5,896 nt of DNA, from NCBI GenBank assembly GCA_946477505.1, contig CAMKYP010000261.1:1-5896 (forward strand), read 5' to 3'. Within the stretch, counting starts at the first letter, position 1. The number at the start of each line of letters is the position of its first letter. The notes beneath the pieces were generated by a model. That model saw nothing but the letters and a program-made list of their open reading frames with translations. It was not told the DNA's origin and did no database searches. A program made the translations under genes and the position numbers. This DNA is from an uncultured Dechloromonas sp. (GTDB lineage: Bacteria > Pseudomonadota > Gammaproteobacteria > Burkholderiales > Rhodocyclaceae). Of the stretch, positions 1 to 5,210 are shown piece by piece.

Positions 1-1270
1 ACCATTGGGTCGTGGCGCGGAAGATGATCGGCGTCTTGTGGCGCCAGCAGTGCGGGTAGCTGTGCTGGATGCGTTCCTGCTTGAGCAGGCGGCCACGCGC
101 TTCGAGTTCGCCGAGAACCAGCGGATTGGCTTCCCATACCGTCTTGCCGGCCAGTTCTCCGGTAGACAGCGCGGGTACGGTGGAAATGAACTTGCCGTCG
201 TTGCCGACCGGGTTATTCACCGGCAGGCCGTATTTCTTGCCAATGTTGTAGTCGTCGACACCGTGCGCCGGTGCGGTATGGACCAAGCCGGTACCGGCCT
301 CGGTCGTCACGTGCGTGCCGCAAATGATCGCCACATCGCGATTCTGGAAAGGATGCTTCAACAGCATCTGGTCCAGCTTGTCGCCGTTACAGGAGCCAAC
401 TACCGTGCCTTCCAGCCCGTAACGCTTGAGCGCCGCCTCGGCCAGTTCACGAACGAGGATCAGCGCCCCCTTCTCGGTTTCGATCAGGTCGTAGGTGAGT
501 TCCGGGTGGACACTGACCGCCTCGTTGGCCGGCAGCGTCCAAGGCGTTGTCGTCCAGATCACGGCGAAGGCCGGGCCGCGCAGATGCGTCAGGCCAAAAG
601 CGGCGGCCAGTTTGGCCGCGTGGTTTTCATGAATCTCGAAGGCGACATCGATGGCCGGCGAATTCTTGTCCTCGTACTCGACCTCGGCCTCGGCCAGTGC
701 CGAACCGCAGTCCAGACACCAATTGACCGGCTTCAGGCCCTGGTACAAGTAGCCCTGCTCCAGGATTTTTCCAAGGGCGCGGATTTCGTCGGCTTCCGCC
801 TTGAAATTCATAGTCAGGTAAGGATTGTCCCATTCACCCAACACACCGAGGCGGATGAAGTCCTTCTTCTGGCGCTCGACCTGTTCGGCGGCATAGGCGC
901 GGCACAACTCGCGCACCTGATCGGCCGGGATGTTCTTGCCGTGCAGCTTCTCGATCTGATGCTCGATGGGCAGGCCGTGGCAGTCCCACCCCGGCACATA
1001 AGGCGCATCGAAACCGCTCAAGGTCTTCGAACGGACGATGATGTCCTTGAGCACCTTGTTGACCGCATGCCCGATGTGAATGTCGCCGTTGGCGTACGGT
1101 GGGCCGTCGTGCAGCACAAAACGGGGGCGCCCGGCGCTGATCTCGCGAATACGCTGGTAGAGCTTTTTCTGCTGCCACCGGGCTACCCATTGCGGCTCGC
1201 GCTTGGGCAGGTCACCGCGCATCGGGAACGGGGTATCGGGGAGATTCAGCGTGTCTTTGTAGTCAGCCAT
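1..1270 (-). CDS. ileS: Isoleucyl-tRNA synthetase (class I), N-terminal 423 residues, 3' end beyond window
   Basis: Charges tRNA-Ile with isoleucine in the cytoplasm and hydrolyses mischarged valyl-tRNA. The protein starts MADYKDTLNLPDTPFPMRGD, a typical proteobacterial IleS N-terminus. The class I signature HIGH is at residues 65-68 within PYANGDIHIGHA and is followed by GWDCHGLPIE (94-103). The Cys pair in WCLDCGSALAEAEVEY (about 184-199) is the usual one. The CP1 editing domain shows WTTTPWTLPAN (239-249) and GTGLVHTAPAHGVDDY (326-341), whose Asp pair corresponds to the editing aspartate region. The frame stays open to base 1 and ends in the conserved ATTQW. The family is about 930-940 residues, so the KMSKS loop, anticodon-binding domain and C-terminal zinc domain are outside the window. 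The ATG lies 9 bp after the ribF stop, with only a weak GAG-type ribosome site overlapping that stop. It is probably cotranscribed and translationally coupled with ribF. Confidence 0.97.
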   Translation of the reverse strand, partial: MADYKDTLNLPDTPFPMRGDLPKREPQWVARWQQKKLYQRIREISAGRPRFVLHDGPPYANGDIHIGHAVNKVLKDIIVRSKTLSGFDAPYVPGWDCHGLPIEHQIEKLHGKNIPADQVRELCRAYAAEQVERQKKDFIRLGVLGEWDNPYLTMNFKAEADEIRALGKILEQGYLYQGLKPVNWCLDCGSALAEAEVEYEDKNSPAIDVAFEIHENHAAKLAAAFGLTHLRGPAFAVIWTTTPWTLPANEAVSVHPELTYDLIETEKGALILVRELAEAALKRYGLEGTVVGSCNGDKLDQMLLKHPFQNRDVAIICGTHVTTEAGTGLVHTAPAHGVDDYNIGKKYGLPVNNPVGNDGKFISTVPALSTGELAGKTVWEANPLVLGELEARGRLLKQERIQHSYPHCWRHKTPIIFRATTQW

Positions 1271-1279
1271 TGTGCGTGC

Positions 1280-2203
1280 TCACAGCTTGAAAAATGCCCG
1301 CGCCGCCGCGGCATCAGCCGCGATCTGCGCCTTGAGGGCGTCGAAATTGGGAAAGCGTTGCTCGTCGCGCAGCTTATGTACGAAACGCACCGAAATATGC
1401 GCACCGTAGATATCGCGATCAAAATCGAAAAGATGAACTTCCAGCAGCGGCCGGATCGTTCCGCCGACGGTGGGGCGGACGCCAAGGTTGGCGACGCCCG
1501 GCAGGGGCTGATCGCCAAGGCCGCTGACCTCAACGGCAAACACACCGGCCATCGGCAAGGGATTGTGCTTGATACGCAGATTGGCCGTGGCGAAACCGAG
1601 TTGCCTGCCCAGCTTCTGGCCGTGTAGCACTTGACCGTCGATGATGTAGGGGCGACCAAGCAACCGCGCGGCATGCTCCATGTCACCCGCCGCCAACGCG
1701 CGGCGTACGCCGGAACTGGAGACGCGCTCGCCATCGAGCGTAACGCTGCTCATGGCTTCGACGCTAAAACCGAAGCGGGCGCCAGCCTGCTGAAGGTAGG
1801 CATAGTCGCCGCTGCGGCCACGACCGAAACGGAAGTCATCGCCGATGATCAAATGCCTGACCTGGCATCCTTGCACCAGCACCTGCTCGACGAACTCCTC
1901 GGCCGACAGGGCGGCGAAGCGGGCATTAAACGGGCACACCATCGCCTGGCTGGCACCGCATTCGGCCAGGAGCTCCAGCTTCTCACGAACCGTGGTCAAA
2001 CGTGCCGGCGCGGACTCCGGTGTAAAAAACTCCCGGGGATGCGGCTCGAAGGTAAGCACCATCGGGACCAGCCGATGTTCGCGCGCGTAGTCCGCCAAGC
2101 GAGCAACCAAGGCGCTGTGTCCCAGGTGAACGCCGTCGAAATTGCCGATGGCGAGCACAACGGGAGCAGGGACAGGACGTGAATAGCCGCGAAAGACGCG
2201 CAT
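1280..2203 (-). CDS. ribF: Bifunctional riboflavin kinase / FAD synthetase
   Basis: Phosphorylates riboflavin to FMN and adenylylates FMN to FAD in the cytoplasm. At 307 residues it is normal length for the bacterial enzyme. The N-terminal nucleotidyltransferase domain carries GNFDGVHLGH (20-29), TFEPHPREFF (51-60), GDDFRFGRGRSGD (121-133) and VSSSGVRRAL (161-170), the counterpart of the ISSTxVR motif. The C-terminal flavokinase domain starts near GRPYIIDGQVLHGQKLGRQLGF (183-204), continues with PGVANLGVRPTV (235-246) and LEVHLFDFDRDIYG (254-267), and ends with RFPNFDALKAQI. One deviation is visible: the metal/nucleotide motif usually written PTAN reads ATAN at 205-208, leaving Thr206 and Asn208 intact. 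The ATG at 2203 has no clear Shine-Dalgarno sequence. A perfect TATAAT lies 27-32 bases upstream. It is the first gene of a unit continuing into ileS. Confidence 0.97.
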   Translation of the reverse strand: MRVFRGYSRPVPAPVVLAIGNFDGVHLGHSALVARLADYAREHRLVPMVLTFEPHPREFFTPESAPARLTTVREKLELLAECGASQAMVCPFNARFAALSAEEFVEQVLVQGCQVRHLIIGDDFRFGRGRSGDYAYLQQAGARFGFSVEAMSSVTLDGERVSSSGVRRALAAGDMEHAARLLGRPYIIDGQVLHGQKLGRQLGFATANLRIKHNPLPMAGVFAVEVSGLGDQPLPGVANLGVRPTVGGTIRPLLEVHLFDFDRDIYGAHISVRFVHKLRDEQRFPNFDALKAQIAADAAAARAFFKL

Positions 2204-2229
2204 GGATTGCTTGATGGAAAAAACGTTGA

Positions 2230-2235
2230 ATTATA
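2230..2235 (-). promoter_or_regulatory. Candidate -10 box for ribF-ileS
   Basis: The minus strand reads TATAAT here, ending 26 bases before the ribF ATG. Transcription would start near 2223-2224 and give a leader of about 20 nt. At 16-18 bp spacing the -35 position is GC-rich and does not resemble TTGACA, and there is no TGn extension. Assignment rests on the perfect hexamer in a GC-rich background and its position just before the gene. The short leader leaves no room for an FMN riboswitch. Confidence 0.5.
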
Positions 2236-2323
2236 ACGGTCTGTAACCCCCTCGGGGCACCCCGGTCGGCCTCGCCCCGCACAGCATCGACGCACGCCAG
2301 GCAGTCGACACCCCGCATTTCGC

Positions 2324-2329
2324 TATAAT
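2324..2329 (+). promoter_or_regulatory. Candidate -10 box for the diguanylate cyclase gene
   Basis: A perfect TATAAT sits 35 bases before the ATG at 2365, predicting a start near 2336 and a leader of about 29 nt. No -35 element is visible at normal spacing. The nearest match, TCGACA at 2305-2310, is only 13 bp away. The rest of the divergent 161-bp region (2204-2364) is GC-rich with short G/C runs and contains no other gene or structure that I can support. Confidence 0.45.
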
Positions 2330-2364
2330 CAACAAATTGAACACTCTGCTTTCCGCCCCTCGTC

Positions 2365-3402
2365 ATGCTTGAATTGATCAGCCATGTCATCCAGATTTCG
2401 TCGCGCCGGGATCGCACGGAGATCAATTCATCAATGGTGGACGCGCTGAAGGCACTATTTCACCCGCAGCGACTGACCATTTATCGCTGCTACCCCGGCA
2501 CCCGAAAGCTGATGGTCTTTGCCTGCGCCAGCCATGGCCCGGACGGAAAACGGCTGCGCAACGCCTACGTGCCGGACAGGAAATTCTGCCAGCCACTCGA
2601 GCGCGACCCCATCCTCTCCCGTTGCCGCAAGGAAAAATCGGCCGTGCTGGATTACCTCGACGATGGTTCCCATCGGGTCGTCTTCCCGATCATGGATCAC
2701 AATGAGCCGATCTATCTCATCGACCTTGTGCTCTCCGACAACTTCTCGGCCGACGAACGCGTGACCCTGATGGGGCTGGTCGAGTATTTCGGCAACCACA
2801 TCGGCCTGCTCGACTACGGCGAAACCGACACGCTGACCGGGCTGGCCAACCGCAAGACATTCGACAAGCACCTTTTCGAACTCCTCGGCAAGGCGTCCAT
2901 CGACCCGCAAAACGACACCCATGAAAACCGACGCCGCGGCTCCGACAACAACCCGCACTGGCTGGCAGTCTGCGACATCGACCACTTCAAGCTCGTCAAT
3001 GACACCTTCGGACATCTGATCGGCGATGAAGTACTGATCATGCTGGCACAGGTCATGCGCCAGTCATTCCGCTTCGACGACCAGCTGTTCCGTTTTGGCG
3101 GCGAGGAGTTCGTGGCATTGCTGCAGCCAATGACCGAGCAGGACGCCATGTCGGCGCTGCAGCGCTTCAGGAGCACCGTCGAACATCAGTCTTTCAGTCG
3201 TGTCGGCAAGATCACGATCAGCATCGGATTCAGCGCCCTGCAAGCACACGACACACCGACAGACGCCATCGACCGCGCCGACGAGGCTCTTTACTTCGCC
3301 AAGCACAATGGCCGGAATCAGGTGGCCTGCTACGAACGGTTGATTGCGGCGGGCGATCTTTCAGCCAAGGAAATCGCCAAGGGCGAGGTCGAGTTGTTCT
3401 AA
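2365..3402 (+). CDS. Diguanylate cyclase with GAF-like N-terminal sensor region
   Basis: Predicted to make cyclic di-GMP from two GTP. The 345-residue protein has no signal peptide or membrane segment and is probably cytoplasmic. Residues 1-150 look like a GAF-type sensory fold (inference from length and patterns such as LTIYRCYPGTRKL and RVVFPIMDHNEPIYLIDLVL); its ligand is unknown. The GGDEF domain begins with DTLTGLANR (155-163) and contains DIDHFKLVNDTFGH (204-217) and FRFGGEEF (242-249), so metal-binding D204 and E247 are present. RFDD (236-239), five residues before GGEEF, matches the RxxD inhibitory site, which suggests product feedback inhibition. About 10 extra polar residues lie between the first two motifs compared with PleD. 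The C-terminus ends in GEVELF. No EAL domain is present. The ATG has no recognisable Shine-Dalgarno sequence, but the next in-frame Met (24) would cut the first helix. It is a single-gene unit, divergent from ribF and convergent with amiC. Confidence 0.93.
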   Translation: MLELISHVIQISSRRDRTEINSSMVDALKALFHPQRLTIYRCYPGTRKLMVFACASHGPDGKRLRNAYVPDRKFCQPLERDPILSRCRKEKSAVLDYLDDGSHRVVFPIMDHNEPIYLIDLVLSDNFSADERVTLMGLVEYFGNHIGLLDYGETDTLTGLANRKTFDKHLFELLGKASIDPQNDTHENRRRGSDNNPHWLAVCDIDHFKLVNDTFGHLIGDEVLIMLAQVMRQSFRFDDQLFRFGGEEFVALLQPMTEQDAMSALQRFRSTVEHQSFSRVGKITISIGFSALQAHDTPTDAIDRADEALYFAKHNGRNQVACYERLIAAGDLSAKEIAKGEVELF

Positions 3403-3420
3403 GCCCCCGCCAGGGCTGGC
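3403..3420. other. Gap between convergent genes with a small inverted repeat
   Basis: The whole space between the diguanylate cyclase stop and the amiC stop is 18 bp. It contains GCCAG (3409-3413) and CTGGC (3416-3420), which could pair as a very tight hairpin, or as GCCA/TGGC with a 4-base loop. There is no T-run on either strand, so it does not qualify as a standard intrinsic terminator. It could still act as a weak bidirectional transcript end or stability element. Confidence 0.3.
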
Positions 3421-4761
3421 CTACGTCAGCTTGGCCTTCGGTCCGGGCGGATGCTTGATGAAGTACTGGCGAATGCCGCGCACCATCGCCCCCGCCAGCT
3501 TTTCCTGATAAGCATCGTCGTTGAGGCGCGCCTCTTCCTCCGGATTGGAAATGAAAGCCGTTTCGATGAGGGCTGACGGAATATCAGGCGCCTTGAGCAC
3601 GGCAAACCCCGCCTGTTCGACGTTAGCCTTGTGCAAGGTGTTAATCGAACCCAATTCGCCCAGCAGGTACTTGCCCAGCTTAAGGCTATCGTTGATGGTC
3701 GCCGTCTGCGACAAATCGAGCAGCGTACGCGCCAGGAAGAGATCCTTGCTGCCGAGATTCACGCCACCGATCAGGTCCGCATCGTTTTCCTTTTGCGCCA
3801 GGAGACGGGCTTGCGTGCTTGAAGCCCCCTTCTCGGACAAGACGAAAACCGAGGAGCCGCGGGCATCCGGCTTGATCCAGGCATCGGCATGGATCGACAG
3901 GAACAGGTCGGCATGCACACGGCGCGCTTTCTGTACGCGCATCTGCAAAGGCACAAAGAAATCGGAATCGCGGGTCAACACGGCGCGCATGTTCGGCTCG
4001 GCATCAATGCGGGCCTTCAGGCGACGGGCCACCTCGAGCGTGACATTCTTTTCATAGGTTCCCGCCCTGCCGATGGCGCCCGGATCCTCGCCGCCATGCC
4101 CGGGGTCAAGCATGATGGTCACCAGGCGATCAACGATGGGCTTGCCGGATTTCTTGGCAGTCTGTACCTCGGGAGCCTCGACCGGAGGCTTGTCGGACTT
4201 CCTGCCTGCTGCCTCGTCAGGCCGAGCCTCGGCAACCTGGAAATCCTGCCCGCCCTTCAAAGGCTCGACCGCTTCCTTGCGGCCCTCGAGCAGCGCCATC
4301 AGAGGGTCCGGCGGGTTGACCGGATAAACATCGAGCACCAGGCGATGCCCGTACTCGCCGACCGGCGCCAGCGTAAACACCTGCGGATTGACCTTGCCCT
4401 TCAACTCCATGACCAAGCGAACAACGCCCGGCTTGAAGCGACCGGCACGCAGCAACTTGATGTTGGGGTCGTCGGTCGCCACCTTGCGCGCCAGGCTATC
4501 GAGAACACTGTTGAACTCGACACCTTCGATGTCGACGACCAGGCGATCCGGATTCTCGACCGTGAAATGCGTGAATTTGAGCGGTGCGTCATGCTCCAGC
4601 GTGACGCGGGTGTAATCGGCTGCCGGCCAGACACGGACGGCCAACACGGACGGCAGCTTCGCTGCGGCGCCGGCCAGCGGCGTCACGGAGACGAGCAGCG
4701 AGGCGCCGGCATATTTTAGGAGTTGGCGGCGCCCATGGCTGGGATGAGCGCGTCTAGACAT
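3421..4761 (-). CDS. amiC: Periplasmic N-acetylmuramoyl-L-alanine amidase, AmiC type (Tat signal, AMIN, Amidase_3)
   Basis: Zinc enzyme that cleaves the MurNAc-L-Ala bond of peptidoglycan to separate daughter cells. The 446-residue protein opens with a twin-arginine signal: HGRRQLLKYAG (9-19, arginines 11-12), then a hydrophobic stretch ending in AGAAAK. E. coli AmiA and AmiC are also Tat substrates. Residues about 37-150 fit an AMIN septal-targeting domain (VWPAADYTRVTLEHD, NPDRLVVDIEG). A charged Pro/Lys/Glu linker spans roughly 160-210. The Amidase_3 domain has LDPGHGGEDPG (218-228, zinc ligand H222), E237 in YEKN, H291 in LSIHAD and catalytic E400 in ALIETAF. Residues about 311-365 (SEKGASSTQARLLA onward) match the autoinhibitory helix region regulated by LytM-type activators such as NlpD or EnvC. 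The start at 4761 is chosen because GGAAGGG lies 5 bases upstream and it gives a complete Tat signal. The gene overlaps tsaE by 46 nt. Confidence 0.94.
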   Translation of the reverse strand: MSRRAHPSHGRRQLLKYAGASLLVSVTPLAGAAAKLPSVLAVRVWPAADYTRVTLEHDAPLKFTHFTVENPDRLVVDIEGVEFNSVLDSLARKVATDDPNIKLLRAGRFKPGVVRLVMELKGKVNPQVFTLAPVGEYGHRLVLDVYPVNPPDPLMALLEGRKEAVEPLKGGQDFQVAEARPDEAAGRKSDKPPVEAPEVQTAKKSGKPIVDRLVTIMLDPGHGGEDPGAIGRAGTYEKNVTLEVARRLKARIDAEPNMRAVLTRDSDFFVPLQMRVQKARRVHADLFLSIHADAWIKPDARGSSVFVLSEKGASSTQARLLAQKENDADLIGGVNLGSKDLFLARTLLDLSQTATINDSLKLGKYLLGELGSINTLHKANVEQAGFAVLKAPDIPSALIETAFISNPEEEARLNDDAYQEKLAGAMVRGIRQYFIKHPPGPKAKLT

Positions 4762-5210
4762 GCTTGCCCTTCCGGTGAATTTGCCACGGCTTCGAGGACA
4801 CGCCCGACACCCGCATGATAAAGGCGCAACCGCAGGTCTGCCGGCGGAAGGCAGCCTTGAGCGCGCTCCGGCCATTCGACCAGGCAGAGCGCAGCGTCAT
4901 TAAAGTATTCATCAAAGCCCGCATCGAGAAACTCCTCGGGTGACTCGAAACGATAAAAATCAAAGTGATATAAGTATAAGCTCGAAATTACGTAAACTTC
5001 AACCAATGAATAGGTCGGACTTTTGACCGGCCCGGCATGGCCAAGCGCCCAAATCAGCGCCCGCGACAAGGTCGTCTTGCCCACACCCAGGTCGCCTTCG
5101 AGGAAGACGACCATGCCCGGTTTCAGCGCGGGAGCCAGCTTTTCGCCAACAGACTGGGTTGCCGCCTCGTCGGGCAATTCGAAAACAGCGGTAACATCGG
5201 GGCTATGCAC
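4716..5210 (-). CDS. tsaE: tRNA threonylcarbamoyladenosine biosynthesis ATPase TsaE
   Basis: ATPase partner of TsaB and TsaD in making t6A37 in ANN-decoding tRNAs, including tRNA-Ile; cytoplasmic. With the GTG start at 5210 the protein is 164 residues, close to the usual 150-160. The Walker A motif GDLGVGKTTL is at 39-48 (K45), followed by VKSPTYSLVE (63-72). YHFDFYR (82-88, D85) corresponds to the Walker B-like strand, and the conserved VEWPER (112-117) is present. GTG is preferred because GGAG lies 8 bases upstream and the next residues (HSPDVTAVFELPDEAATQ) suit a TsaE N-terminus. The frame stays open upstream to 5774, but that part is antisense to queG and has no TsaE similarity. The start abuts queG on the other strand, and the 3' end overlaps amiC by 46 nt. 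Codons for residues about 70-92 are strikingly AT-rich compared with the rest of the gene. Confidence 0.94.
   Translation of the reverse strand: MHSPDVTAVFELPDEAATQSVGEKLAPALKPGMVVFLEGDLGVGKTTLSRALIWALGHAGPVKSPTYSLVEVYVISSLYLYHFDFYRFESPEEFLDAGFDEYFNDAALCLVEWPERAQGCLPPADLRLRLYHAGVGRVLEAVANSPEGQACLDALIPAMGAANS
4767..4773 (-). promoter_or_regulatory. Ribosome binding site for amiC inside tsaE
   Basis: The minus strand reads GGAAGGG, 5 bases before the ATG at 4761. It lies within the last codons of tsaE, so amiC can be translated from the tsaE message. It decides the start against an in-frame ATG at 4875, which would put 38 residues ahead of the Tat motif. Confidence 0.75.
4973..5002 (-). promoter_or_regulatory. 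Candidate internal promoter for amiC within tsaE
   Basis: On the minus strand TTGAAG (5002-4997, four of six matches to TTGACA) is followed after 18 bp by TATACT (4978-4973, five of six matches to TATAAT). Transcription would begin near 4966, about 205 bases before the amiC start. It falls in the AT-rich island of tsaE, where chance matches are more likely, so it is only a candidate. It could let amiC be expressed separately from tsaE. Confidence 0.35.

Noticed and set aside
5..1627. 540-codon open frame on the plus strand
   Set aside because: It runs antisense across ileS and ribF, shows no recognisable domain, and is the open antisense frame expected opposite GC-rich genes.
2204..2229. FMN riboswitch ahead of ribF
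   Set aside because: The predicted leader is about 20 nt, far too short, and no conserved RFN-type sequence is visible in the region.
2247..2277. G/C-run inverted repeats in the ribF/diguanylate cyclase intergenic region
   Set aside because: The arms are only 4-5 bases of homopolymer and several alternative pairings exist, so no specific structure is supported.
2455..3015. 186-codon open frame on the minus strand
   Set aside because: It is the shadow of the diguanylate cyclase gene, with Val-rich low-information translation and no start signal.
3403..3420. Intrinsic bidirectional terminator between the convergent genes
   Set aside because: The inverted repeat is short with a very small loop and has no T-run on either strand.
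3889..4719. 276-codon open frame on the plus strand
   Set aside because: It is antisense to amiC, which has complete catalytic motifs; the antisense translation has no recognisable family features.
4762..4875. 38-residue N-terminal extension of AmiC
   Set aside because: It would bury the Tat signal internally and lies in the other frame of tsaE; ATG 4761 has a strong ribosome site.
4958..4970. IHF-like site (AATCAA, 4 bases, ATA) in the tsaE AT-rich island
   Set aside because: The TTR half is mismatched and AT-rich sequence gives such matches by chance.
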